From the NCBI GenBank assembly GCA_944390105.1, contig CALXOV010000053.1, positions 1 to 46,905 on the forward strand: a stretch of DNA of 46,905 nucleotides. The letters run 5' to 3'. The position numbers and the translations under genes are program-made. This DNA comes from an uncultured Succinivibrionaceae bacterium. GTDB taxonomy: Bacteria > Pseudomonadota > Gammaproteobacteria > Enterobacterales > Succinivibrionaceae. The notes under the pieces are model-generated. The model searched no databases and was not told the origin of the DNA. It was given only the letters and a program-made list of their open reading frames with translations. Shown here piece after piece: positions 24,771 to 33,184 of this stretch. The stretch's first letter is position 1. Each line of letters opens with the position of its first letter.

Positions 24771-26223
24771 TAAGCTAACTGCATCTGAGCTTTCAGCCTT
24801 AGCCGCGCGTTTTGCCAAGCCGCAGAGCGCATCAGCTCCACAAACAGTGGCAGACAGTGCGGCTCCTATGGTGCAGCGCACGCAGCCGCGTCCTGAATTG
24901 ACTTCTTTTGCTCAGTTGCCGGCGTATAAACAGTTGCAAGTGCAGCTTAAAGTTGCGGCTACGACCGGAATTGCGGTGCCTTATTTCATGCTCCATCAGG
25001 GGCTGGCTAAGGAATATACCGAAGTTGCAGGGCGCAGACTGCTGAATTTTTCTACTTATGACTACTTAGGGCTGAACGGCGATGAGCGCCTCAATGCCGC
25101 CGCCGCCGCCGCCGCGCAGCGCTACGGTACTTCCGCATCGGCTTCACGCTTAGTGGCCGGAGAAAGACCGATTCACCGGGAGCTTGAAGCGGCCTTGGCG
25201 GCACATTATGGGGCGGAGGATTGCGTGGTGATGGTGTCAGGCTTTGCCTGCAACGTCACCACGATTGCCTCGTTGTTTGGGTCGGGCGACGTTATTTATA
25301 CCGACAAACTGTGCCATAACTCCATCATGACCGGCGCCCAGGACAGCCGCGCCGTGCGGGTGATTTACCCGCATAACGATATGGCTGCGCTGCGTGAGCT
25401 TTTAGTGAAAACCCGTGCCTTGCATCAGCGCGCTTTAATCGTCACTGAAGGCGTGTTCTCAATGGATGGCAATATTGCCAAACTTAAGGAATTAGTAGCG
25501 TTAAAGCGTGAGTTCAACTGCTTTTTAATGGTGGATGAAGCTCATGCCTTAGGCTGCATCGGCGCAAGCGGCAAAGGCTCATTTGAACAGGCCGGTATTG
25601 ACCCATCTGCGGTTGATATTTGGATGGGTACGCTCTCTAAGACCTTATGCACCTGCGGCGGCTATATTGCAGGCTGCCGGGCTTTAATTGAGCTTTTAAA
25701 GTATAAGGCTTCAGGTTTTGTCTATTCGGTCGGTATTTCTCCGGTATTGGCGGCAGTTGCTCTTGAGGCTTTAACTTTAAGCCGCCAAGAGCTGTGGCGT
25801 ACGCAGAAGCTGCAGGAAAATGGCGCCTTTGCACTGCGTCGCGCGCGGGAACTTGGGCTTAATACCGGGCTTGCTGAAGGCACTGCTATTTTGCCTATTA
25901 TTGTCGGTTCGTCAATGAAGGCGGCCTTCTTGGCAAATCTGCTCTTGGATCATGGCATCTGCGCCTTGCCGATTATCTATCCGGTGGTGGCGGAAAATGC
26001 CGCGCGCCTGCGTCTGTTCTTGTCAGCCTCACATCATCAAGCCAGCATTGAAACAGCGTTGCAGAGCATCTGTAAGCTGCTGCCTGAAGCTACAGCGCGT
26101 GAGGCACAGTTTGTCCATAAAGTGCGCGGTACGGATGCAGATGAAAGTGCAGATCTTGCTGTAAGCATGGATGCAGCTGCGGTTCAGGCGCAGCCTGCAG
26201 CGCAGCTTAAGGAGGACGCATGA
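24757..26223 (+). CDS. Alpha-oxoamine synthase (AONS/serine palmitoyltransferase-like)
   Basis: 488-residue PLP enzyme of fold type I, the family that condenses an acyl thioester with an amino acid and releases CO2. Evidence: NFSTYDYLGLN near residue 93, ASASRLVAGERPIHRELE, VTEGVFSMDG, the cofactor-binding VDEAHALG (D260, H263) and the Schiff-base lysine K295 in GTLSKTLCTCGGYIAG. The first ~60 residues are a non-conserved extension. The start overlaps the PKS stop by 14 nt, implying translational coupling and a likely transfer of the ACP-bound chain directly to this enzyme, which would offload the PKS as an amino-ketone. RkpG/WcbT-type proteins occupy the same place. The amino acid used (Ser, Ala or Gly) cannot be read from sequence. 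Confidence 0.88.
   Translation: MAAFNKLTASELSALAARFAKPQSASAPQTVADSAAPMVQRTQPRPELTSFAQLPAYKQLQVQLKVAATTGIAVPYFMLHQGLAKEYTEVAGRRLLNFSTYDYLGLNGDERLNAAAAAAAQRYGTSASASRLVAGERPIHRELEAALAAHYGAEDCVVMVSGFACNVTTIASLFGSGDVIYTDKLCHNSIMTGAQDSRAVRVIYPHNDMAALRELLVKTRALHQRALIVTEGVFSMDGNIAKLKELVALKREFNCFLMVDEAHALGCIGASGKGSFEQAGIDPSAVDIWMGTLSKTLCTCGGYIAGCRALIELLKYKASGFVYSVGISPVLAAVALEALTLSRQELWRTQKLQENGAFALRRARELGLNTGLAEGTAILPIIVGSSMKAAFLANLLLDHGICALPIIYPVVAENAARLRLFLSASHHQASIETALQSICKLLPEATAREAQFVHKVRGTDADESADLAVSMDAAAVQAQPAAQLKEDA
25096..25113. repeat. (GCC)6 trinucleotide repeat inside the oxoamine synthase gene
   Basis: Six GCC units from codon 114, followed by GCG, encode seven alanines. Slippage would change the Ala count without shifting the frame. 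Confidence 0.8.
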
Positions 26224-27482
26224 TGAACTTGTCAGGCCGCGTCTTTTTAATGCTGCAGGGACCACAGAGCAGATTTTTTGTCCTCTTGGCCAAAGAGCTG
26301 CTCGCTGCCGGTGCTCCGGTCATTAAGGTTAATTTATGCGGCGGCGATATGCTGTTGTGGGGGCGCGGAGTGCCCGGTGCGCGCTGCGTAAATTTCCATG
26401 GCCGCGCCTGCCGCTGGCCAGCCTTTATTGCTAAGCTTTTTGCCGATCATAAGGTTACTGATCTCTTGGTCTATGGCGATTGGCGGCCGCTGCATCAGGA
26501 TGCAGTGCTGATTGCCAAAGACCAAGGGATTAGCGTGTGGGTTTATGAAGAAGGCTATTTGCGCCGCGGTTTTTCTACGTTAGAGCGCGGCGGCGTTAAT
26601 GGCCGCAGCTCGCTGCCGCATTCGGCCTCTGAGATCTTGGAACTGGCCGCTGCGCTGCCGCCTTTTGCGCCGGGGGAGATTTTTACCGACAGCATTGTGC
26701 AGAAAGTGCACTATGCCATAGTGCATCATGTGGGCAATATCTGTCTGTTCCCGCTGTTTGCGTTTTACCGCACTCATCGGCCGCACAATATTTTGGTCGA
26801 GCTGTGGGGACTGCTGCCGCGCTATCTGCGCCGCGGCAGCCGCAAACTGCGCTCTGCTAAGGTTTTAAGCTCGTTTTTGCGTTCAAGCAAGCCTTTTTAT
26901 TTCTATCCGCTGCAGCTGTCATCAGATTCGCAGATTCAGCTGTACTCGCCATACATTCGTCAAGAAGAGGCGATTACGGCAGTGATAGCTTCATTTGCCC
27001 GTTATGCTCCTAAGGACAGTCGGCTGCTCATTAAAGATCATCCGCTGGATAACGGTCTTACGCCGTATGCGGAATATATCGCCTCCATGAGCGCGGCCTT
27101 AGGCTGTAGCGAGCGGGTACTCTTTGTTGCCGACGGCAATGTCAATGCTTTAGTCGCTAAGGCCAAGGGCGTGATTTTAGTCAATTCCACTGTAGGTCTT
27201 ACCGCGCTTTTGGCTGGTACGCCGGTATTCTGTCTCGGCTTTGCCATTTACGCGCTGCCCGGACTGGCACAGTGGGTCGGCATTAATCGCTTACATGATT
27301 TCTGGACACAGCTGCCGCGCCCTGAGCCCAAGATGCGCGAGGCGTTCTGCCGCGTACTTAAAGCGCAGGCTTTAATTGCCGGTAATTTCTATACAAAAGA
27401 CGGTGTGGCCTGTGCGCTGACGGACAGTTTATCCCGCTTTGCCGCTGCAAGCGCAGTGCAGAACTTGCAGGAGGCCTCGTGA
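26223..27482 (+). CDS. kpsS: KpsS-like capsule beta-Kdo transferase
   Basis: About 419 residues. KpsS proteins are inner-face enzymes that, with KpsC, build the short poly-beta-Kdo linker joining group 2-type capsules to their lipid. Typical features are FLMLQGPQSRFF near the N-terminus, VYEEGYLRRGFSTLE, FYFYPLQLSSDSQI, LLIKDHPLD and the NSTVGLTALLAGTPV motif near residue 330. GGAGG at 26211-26215 favours the ATG at 26223 (7-nt spacing) over that at 26220 (4 nt); either overlaps the preceding stop. Unusually, the gene is separated from kpsC and lies within the lipid-biosynthesis block, suggesting that the linker is built on the product of that block. Confidence 0.9.
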   Translation: MNLSGRVFLMLQGPQSRFFVLLAKELLAAGAPVIKVNLCGGDMLLWGRGVPGARCVNFHGRACRWPAFIAKLFADHKVTDLLVYGDWRPLHQDAVLIAKDQGISVWVYEEGYLRRGFSTLERGGVNGRSSLPHSASEILELAAALPPFAPGEIFTDSIVQKVHYAIVHHVGNICLFPLFAFYRTHRPHNILVELWGLLPRYLRRGSRKLRSAKVLSSFLRSSKPFYFYPLQLSSDSQIQLYSPYIRQEEAITAVIASFARYAPKDSRLLIKDHPLDNGLTPYAEYIASMSAALGCSERVLFVADGNVNALVAKAKGVILVNSTVGLTALLAGTPVFCLGFAIYALPGLAQWVGINRLHDFWTQLPRPEPKMREAFCRVLKAQALIAGNFYTKDGVACALTDSLSRFAAASAVQNLQEAS

Positions 27483-28216
27483 TGGATCTCTTCCATGATT
27501 TAAGCCTCACTACAGCCACGCCGGATGACGCCATGTCGGCAGCGCAGATTATTACCGAGGTCGCAGAAGGCATGCTGGAGCTGATTTTTGCTCCGCTGCT
27601 TACTCATTTAGGTTTTGCCTCAGTGCCTGAATGTATCAGCTGGGCGCTGCGCGATGGTCAAGGAGCTTTCAGCCTAGAGCATATTGCGCTACTGCGGCTT
27701 AAAGACTCAGACGAGCTGGCGGGCTTGTGTTTTGCCTATCCGCAGGCGCTGCATGCGCAATTGCTGCCGGATATCGTGCAAAGCCTGCTGCCGCATTCAA
27801 GTAAAGCCTTACTGGCACATGTCCTGCCTCAGGCAGCAGTAGATACGGCTGCAGCGGCGGGGACTGATAGTACGAGCAAAGGAAAACTTTGCGGTGCGGA
27901 TAAGCACCCGGGTTTTATGTATTTAAACACGCTGTGGGTTAACCCGCAGTATCGGCGTCTGCATATGGGAGCGCTGCTCCTGCACAGTTTGATGCAGCAG
28001 GCACAGCAGCAGCGCTTTGCGGGAGTTGTGCTGCATTGTTTTAGCGGCAATGCTCCGGCTTTGGCGCTGTACACCCGCTGCGGCTTTGTTAAGGTCAGTG
28101 CTTGTACTTACCCGGGATCTTTGGGGCAGCGCCATCCGCAGGGCGGCAGCATTTTGCAGCTTACGTTTGACGGGGATTGCAATTCCTCGCAAGGAGGCGG
28201 CGATGCTGTGGCGTAA
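27482..28216 (+). CDS. GNAT-family N-acyltransferase
   Basis: 244 residues. The C-terminal half has GNAT motif A, VNPQYRRLHMGALLL (~153-167, acyl-CoA pyrophosphate loop), and motif B, NAPALALYTRCGF (~190-202). The N-terminal ~100 residues are predicted helical without a recognised domain. GNATs transfer acyl groups from CoA or ACP to amines. Placed between the oxoamine synthase and the reductase, the obvious substrate is the free amine created by the synthase; bacterial ceramide synthase is also a GNAT-like protein, so N-acylation to a ceramide-like lipid is plausible. Acetylation of a sugar amine is the alternative. AGGAGG at 27469-27474 favours the ATG at 27482 over the GTG at 27479. Overlaps the reductase gene by 14 nt. 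Confidence 0.82.
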   Translation: MDLFHDLSLTTATPDDAMSAAQIITEVAEGMLELIFAPLLTHLGFASVPECISWALRDGQGAFSLEHIALLRLKDSDELAGLCFAYPQALHAQLLPDIVQSLLPHSSKALLAHVLPQAAVDTAAAAGTDSTSKGKLCGADKHPGFMYLNTLWVNPQYRRLHMGALLLHSLMQQAQQQRFAGVVLHCFSGNAPALALYTRCGFVKVSACTYPGSLGQRHPQGGSILQLTFDGDCNSSQGGGDAVA

Positions 28217-29051
28217 ACCTGTACTTACTCCTTTAGGCGGCAGCCGCGTGCTTATTGTCGGCGCTACTGGCGGTTTAGGTCAGGCGGTAGTGCAGGCCCT
28301 GTGTGCGCTGCCGCAGACGCAGCGGCCGGCGGCTTTGTATCTGTGCGGCAGACAGCGTGAAATTTTAGTCACACAGTCGAGGGCTGTACAGGCTGCCGGG
28401 ATGGATGTCAGTACTGCAGCTTTTGATCTGCGCGATACGGCGCATGCGCGTAAGGCGTTGGCGCAGGCGGCAGCTGACGGGCTTAATAAGGTTGCCATTT
28501 TAAGCGGAGTATCGCTGTCAGCTGGGGCAGATGGCCTTGAGGATATATCTGAGCTGCAACGCGGGTTTGCTGTCAATACACTGGCACCTTGTGAGCTGAT
28601 GCTATCTTGCGCCGCGCTGCTGCCGGTGGGAGGACAGGTGGTGGCGGTATCCTCGCTGGCCGCTCGCCTCGCGCTGCCATCAAGTCCGGTTTACTGTGCC
28701 AGCAAGGCTGCATTGTCCTGTTATGCCCGCGCCATGGAGCCGCATTTTGCCGCGCGCGGACTCACTTTATCGCTGATTGAACCCGGTTTCTTTGCAAGTC
28801 CCATGTCACAGCGCTATCAGGGCGTCAAGCTTGGCATGGTTTCAGCAGGTTTCGCTGCAGAAAAAATCGTTTTAGTCTTAAAAAGCGGGAAAAAACGCCT
28901 GTCCTTTCCTACCAGCCTCAATATGGGGATCGGATGGGTTAAATGTCTGCCCGCTGACGCACAATCCCGTTTTCTGCAGCGTTTTTTCTCCTTCAGCGTG
29001 CTGCCCGACCGCGAACGTCAGGCCATGCTGCCGCCGGGAGGTCTGAAGTAA
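28203..29051 (+). CDS. Short-chain dehydrogenase/reductase (RkpH/KDSR-like)
   Basis: 282-residue classical SDR: nucleotide loop GATGGLG (20-26), N near 126 (NTLAP), catalytic S151, Y164 and K168 (YCASK). The C-terminal ~60 residues, with KKRLSFP and a hydrophobic tail, resemble membrane-associated ketosphinganine-type reductases. The likely job is reduction of the keto group made by the oxoamine synthase to an alcohol. The start at 28203 is set by AAGGAGG at 28191-28197; the upstream part of the longer frame lies inside the GNAT gene and is not used. The stop overlaps the next start by one base (TAATG). Confidence 0.85.
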   Translation: MLWRKPVLTPLGGSRVLIVGATGGLGQAVVQALCALPQTQRPAALYLCGRQREILVTQSRAVQAAGMDVSTAAFDLRDTAHARKALAQAAADGLNKVAILSGVSLSAGADGLEDISELQRGFAVNTLAPCELMLSCAALLPVGGQVVAVSSLAARLALPSSPVYCASKAALSCYARAMEPHFAARGLTLSLIEPGFFASPMSQRYQGVKLGMVSAGFAAEKIVLVLKSGKKRLSFPTSLNMGIGWVKCLPADAQSRFLQRFFSFSVLPDRERQAMLPPGGLK

Positions 29052-30703
29052 TGACGCTGCGTGCTTTATGGCCTGCGGATTTAGGCGCGGAATTTGGGCT
29101 GGCACTACTGCTGCTGTGGCTTGGTGTCATGCTTGGCGATAGTGCGCTTGCCTTTAAGGCGCAGCGCTTTGCCGCCGCGTTTAAGCGTGAGCGTCTGCAT
29201 GCGGTGCAGGGGGAGCTGTTGGGTGCGCTGGCTCTGACCGTATCTTCTCTTGGTGCAAAAACTCTACTTTGGATAGTACGCGGCGTGACGCTGGCGCTTA
29301 TCTGCACGGCGCTGCTTGCTTTAAGCCTTGCGCTGTGGGACGCACTGCTGCCGGCGCTGGTCATGTGTATGTATGTTGCGGCGCTGTTTTATGCCGTATC
29401 GGCTTTCAAGTTTCAAGTTTTAAAAGAGCCGCTGGTGTGGTCGGATGTGCTGTTGTGTAAAGAGATCCTGCTCTGCCCGCGCTTTTATTTAGGTTATGTC
29501 AATCCGGTTTACCTCGTAGCCGGGGCGGTCCTGTTTTGCGCACTTGTCGGTTCTGAGCTGCTGCTGGTATTGCAATCGTGCCATTTTTTGGCCGGCAGCA
29601 GTCGTGCAAGTGCGTGTTTTTTATTCATGCTGGCAGCAACTTTGCTGTTTGGTCTGCTCAGTGCGCTGTCAGCGCTGCGGCGTACGGCAGCAGGGCGTCC
29701 CTGCGCTGATGAGTGCTTAAAAAGTGCGGTGCTGGGGATAATGCTCAATTTCCTGCTGGGGCTTGCTGCTAAGATGGGGCGGGCTAATTGGCCGCAGACG
29801 CTTAAGAACCATGCTGCGGCAATGCAGAATTTGCAGCCGCGTTCAACGGCGGCAGCAAATTTAGTGCTGGTGCAGGCTGAGTCCTTACTTTCGCTCAAGC
29901 GGCTGCGGGGCAAGGGTCTTAGTGATGATTATTTATCCTTTGTAAAGGATAGGGCATTGCAGCATGGCTTGTTGCAGCTTGCTTACTTCGGCGCTTATAC
30001 CATGCGTGCGGAGTTTGCGGCGCTCACCGGCATTGATCACAAAGACTTAGGAGCCTATGCGTCAGATCCGTATCTGTTAGCGCAGCAACCGCTTAATATT
30101 GACGCGCTGCCTAAGCTGCTGGCACAGCAGGGCTATTACTGTATTGCGGTGCACTTTAACGCAGGGCGCTTCTTTAATCGCACTAAGGTTTTTACGCGTT
30201 TAGGCTTTGCGGAGTTTATCTGTCAGGAAAATCTGCCGGACGCTTATCGGCACATGATTAAGACGCAGGGGGCCGATGCGGCCTTAGGTGCCTATACCGC
30301 AGCGAGGTTGCATCAAGCTCAGGCCACTTGCCAGAAACTGTTCATTTTTGCCGTTACGCTGTCAGCTCATGGACCGTATCACGGTGCTACGGCGCAGGAA
30401 CAGGAGCAGTGCTATGCCGCACGCCTGCAGAACTTTAATGCCGGTATGCAGACGCTGCTTACGGCGCTAAGTGTACAGGATAGATTGCTTATCTATGGCG
30501 ATCATGTGCCGCCTTTAGCGCAGGTGCTGACTTTAGGCACTCAAGAGACGCTGCAACCTGAGGTCTTGGCCTTTAATTTCACCAAAGCAGAGCTGCAGGC
30601 TGCCGGATGTCAGCAACAGAATGGATCTTCGGATGATTTAGGCGCACTTGAGGCGGTGCAGTTAAATACACTGCTGCTGCGTGCAGGAGGGCTGTATGCT
30701 TAA
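29051..30703 (+). CDS. Membrane phosphoglycerol/phosphoethanolamine transferase-like (LTA synthase/sulfatase fold)
   Basis: 550 residues. The N-terminal ~240 residues hold about five hydrophobic membrane segments (around 12-30, 75-95, 98-118, 152-175, 190-208, possibly 225-240). The periplasmic domain has the alkaline-phosphatase-superfamily layout of LTA synthases: E277 in LVLVQAES, nucleophile T317 in GAYTMRAEFAALTG, VTLSAHGPY near 440 and IYGDH with D484 and H485 as metal ligands. Such enzymes move a phospho-alcohol head group from a phospholipid to a periplasmic acceptor. Its position in the lipid block implies decoration of the anchor lipid or the capsule. Lipoteichoic acid itself is not expected in a Gram-negative cell. 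GGGAGG at 29036-29041 precedes the start. Confidence 0.8.
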   Translation: MTLRALWPADLGAEFGLALLLLWLGVMLGDSALAFKAQRFAAAFKRERLHAVQGELLGALALTVSSLGAKTLLWIVRGVTLALICTALLALSLALWDALLPALVMCMYVAALFYAVSAFKFQVLKEPLVWSDVLLCKEILLCPRFYLGYVNPVYLVAGAVLFCALVGSELLLVLQSCHFLAGSSRASACFLFMLAATLLFGLLSALSALRRTAAGRPCADECLKSAVLGIMLNFLLGLAAKMGRANWPQTLKNHAAAMQNLQPRSTAAANLVLVQAESLLSLKRLRGKGLSDDYLSFVKDRALQHGLLQLAYFGAYTMRAEFAALTGIDHKDLGAYASDPYLLAQQPLNIDALPKLLAQQGYYCIAVHFNAGRFFNRTKVFTRLGFAEFICQENLPDAYRHMIKTQGADAALGAYTAARLHQAQATCQKLFIFAVTLSAHGPYHGATAQEQEQCYAARLQNFNAGMQTLLTALSVQDRLLIYGDHVPPLAQVLTLGTQETLQPEVLAFNFTKAELQAAGCQQQNGSSDDLGALEAVQLNTLLLRAGGLYA

Positions 30704-32792
30704 GGTTTTATCGCCCGGCATCCGCAAGCTGCCGCATCTGCAATCCTTTTTAGCTGAAGAGTTCAAGCAGTATGCAGATCCTGCCGTGCTGCAGGCAGTG
30801 GTCGGCTGGGGGCATAAGCCTACCGCCGATAAAGCCCGAGCCATGGCCTGCCGTGAGCAGGTGCCGTATCTGGCGCTGGAGGACGGCATGTTGCGCTCCT
30901 TGGATTTGGGCGTCAATCACGCGGCTCCTTTGTCGTTGTCAGTTGATCCGGTAGGCTGTTATTACGATGCAGGCGGGCCTTCGCTTATTGAAAAGCTGCT
31001 TGGCGATGAAACATGGTTTGATGAAGCACTGCAGGAGCGGACTGAGCGCTTTATTGACTTCCTTAAAGCGCATGCGCTGTCTAAATACAACAGTGCGCCG
31101 ACCTTTGACACGGCGGTGCTGGCACCGGACTGTGCTGAGCATGTGCTTTTGGTGGATCAATGTGCCGGGGATGCCTCGCTGGATCTAGGCTGCTGTCCGC
31201 TCAATGCGGCGCAGCTGATGCTTGATAAGGCACGGCAGTGCTATCCGCACGCGCGGATCTATCTGCAGGTACACCCAGATGTGGCTGCCGGCAAACGGCA
31301 GGGCTTATTTGATTTAACAAAGCTGCCATCCGACATTACGCTGCTTGCCGCGCCGGCTGCTCCTTTTACGTTGCTGCCGCACTTTAAGGCGATCTTTACC
31401 GTAAGCTCGCAGCTTGGCTTTGAAGCGCTGCTGCAGGGGACTCTTAAGGTGCACTGCCTCGGGCTGCCCTTCTATGCCGGCTATGGTTTGACGCACGATG
31501 ACTTAGTGCATGAGCGGCGTAAGGAGCTGTGCGCTAAGCGTAAACGTCAGGTCAGCGTAGCTGAACTTGCTGCTGCGGTGTATTTCAAATTGTGCCGCTA
31601 TGTCAATCCGGTAAGCGGGGAGCGCTGCGATGCTGAAGAGGTTGCACAGCTGCTTGCGTGTCAGCGTGAGATCAATGAGGCCAATCGCGGACTTAAGGTC
31701 GTGTATGGGGTGAAGCGCTGGCGTCGGGCGATCCTGAATGCATATTTAGCTAGTACCGGTGGTACCTGCGGACAGATCATCTACCTTAATGACGTAACAA
31801 AAGCGCTGCAGACTTGTGTTGATACAAATGCAACCTTGGTGCAGTGGGCTTCAAGATCTGATGTTGAACTGAGTAATAAAGCGGCAGCTCTTGGAATTAA
31901 ACAGGTGCTTGTTGAAGATGGGTTTGTCCGCTCCAAGGGGTTGGGGTCAGATTATTGCCGCCCCTATTCCTTAGTGTTTGATACCAAAGGTATTTACTAC
32001 AATCCAAATCAACAGTCTGACATTGAGGATATTTTAAATTCGCTTCCTCAACGAGCAGATTGGTCAGAGTTGCAGCAGCGTGCTCAGCGTTTAATCAAAC
32101 ATTTAGTAGACCATCGTCTTACTAAATACAACGTCGGCAGCGCGGACAATCGCTACCTCAAACGACTTGTCGGCATGGCTGGAGCGCGTCAGCGCATTTT
32201 AGTGCCGGGACAAGTGGAAAGCGATGCATCAGTTAAAGCGGCCGGCGGCAGCATCCATAGTAATGCCGAATTGCTGCAGGCAGTGCGCGTCGATCATCCG
32301 GAGGCCTTTATTGTCTACAAGCCTCACCCAGACGTGTTAGCACTTAATCGTTCCGGCTACCGAGCAGAGAAAGACTGCTCGACCTTGTGCGACTTAGTGG
32401 TAACTGACTGCAGCATTGCAGCTTTGTATGACTGTGTGGATGAAGTGTGCGTGTTGTCATCGCAGTCCGGTTTTGAAGCACTGTTGCGCGGTAAAAAAGT
32501 TACGGTTTACGGTCGGCCCTTCTATGCCGGCTGGGGGCTTACCACCGATAAACAGAAGTTTGCCTCACGTAAAGCCCGTCTTTCATTAGCAGATTTGGCT
32601 GCTGGTGTTTTGCTCTTGTATCCGCGCTATTTTGATTGGGAAAGCGGTCAGTTCTGCCGCGCTGAAGAAGTGTGCTGGCGCTTAGAGCATCAAGCTAAGC
32701 AGCCATCTGAAGGTCTATGGATACGCTCGGTGCGCGGAGCCTACAACATCAAGCGTGCCATGTTTCGCTTAATTCAGGGAGATTTATCATGA
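30696..32792 (+). CDS. kpsC: KpsC-like capsule beta-Kdo transferase (two-domain)
   Basis: 698-residue protein with two tandem KpsS/KpsC-type transferase halves (~1-330 and ~345-690). Both carry the ALEDGMLRS / LVEDGFVRS motif, a (V/H)xxKPHPDV or LQVHPDV segment, SSQxGFEALL and the GLPFYAGYGLT / GRPFYAGWGLT motif. The enzyme adds beta-Kdo residues with alternating linkages to start the capsule linker. GGAGG at 30686-30690 fixes the ATG at 30696; the upstream GTG in frame lies in the previous gene. Length fits the family. Codon choice becomes visibly less GC-biased in the second half. The stop overlaps the next start as ATGA. Confidence 0.93.
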   Translation: MLKVLSPGIRKLPHLQSFLAEEFKQYADPAVLQAVVGWGHKPTADKARAMACREQVPYLALEDGMLRSLDLGVNHAAPLSLSVDPVGCYYDAGGPSLIEKLLGDETWFDEALQERTERFIDFLKAHALSKYNSAPTFDTAVLAPDCAEHVLLVDQCAGDASLDLGCCPLNAAQLMLDKARQCYPHARIYLQVHPDVAAGKRQGLFDLTKLPSDITLLAAPAAPFTLLPHFKAIFTVSSQLGFEALLQGTLKVHCLGLPFYAGYGLTHDDLVHERRKELCAKRKRQVSVAELAAAVYFKLCRYVNPVSGERCDAEEVAQLLACQREINEANRGLKVVYGVKRWRRAILNAYLASTGGTCGQIIYLNDVTKALQTCVDTNATLVQWASRSDVELSNKAAALGIKQVLVEDGFVRSKGLGSDYCRPYSLVFDTKGIYYNPNQQSDIEDILNSLPQRADWSELQQRAQRLIKHLVDHRLTKYNVGSADNRYLKRLVGMAGARQRILVPGQVESDASVKAAGGSIHSNAELLQAVRVDHPEAFIVYKPHPDVLALNRSGYRAEKDCSTLCDLVVTDCSIAALYDCVDEVCVLSSQSGFEALLRGKKVTVYGRPFYAGWGLTTDKQKFASRKARLSLADLAAGVLLLYPRYFDWESGQFCRAEEVCWRLEHQAKQPSEGLWIRSVRGAYNIKRAMFRLIQGDLS

Positions 32793-33184
32793 CCATACGT
32801 TTGTTCACTAAAACTGCGACTTTAACTTTGCTGGGCGCTGTACTGCTGACTGTCGGCTGCTCTTCTACGCCGCGCGGTTTGGCGCATAAGGCCAACCGTC
32901 CAATTGCCGACGCTCCGCTGATTGTGCAGAGCTTGGAAGTGCAGACTTTTGCCCGTGAGGTAAGTGCGCTATCGGTTGGCGAGCGTGCCTTTTTTGCCTC
33001 CTCTCCCTTGGGCTACAACCTTGAGGTCACGGCCCGTCCTTTTTATGACAATGCTTTAGGCGAGCACTGCCGTACTGCCCAAGCTTCTCTTGGTCTAGGT
33101 AGCAAAGTCTTTGCGGTGTGTCAGCAGTCTGACGGCAGCTGGCGTTACGTTGCTCCGCTGACGGATGGTACGGAGGCGCAGTGA
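32789..33184 (+). CDS. Small lipoprotein inside the capsule operon
   Basis: 131 residues with a lipoprotein signal: basic N-terminus MTIRLFTK, hydrophobic core TLTLLGAVLLTV and a lipobox-like TVGC with C at residue 20. The mature part is small, with two further cysteines that could pair (GEHCRTAQ, FAVCQQ) and a WRYVAPLT end resembling C-terminal domains of some outer-membrane surface lipoproteins. No family was firmly recognised. The start at 32789 has AGGGAG at 32776-32781. Such a gene is not part of the standard kps set; sitting between kpsC and kpsM it may assist export or surface attachment. Overlaps kpsC by 4 nt. Confidence 0.75.
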   Translation: MTIRLFTKTATLTLLGAVLLTVGCSSTPRGLAHKANRPIADAPLIVQSLEVQTFAREVSALSVGERAFFASSPLGYNLEVTARPFYDNALGEHCRTAQASLGLGSKVFAVCQQSDGSWRYVAPLTDGTEAQ

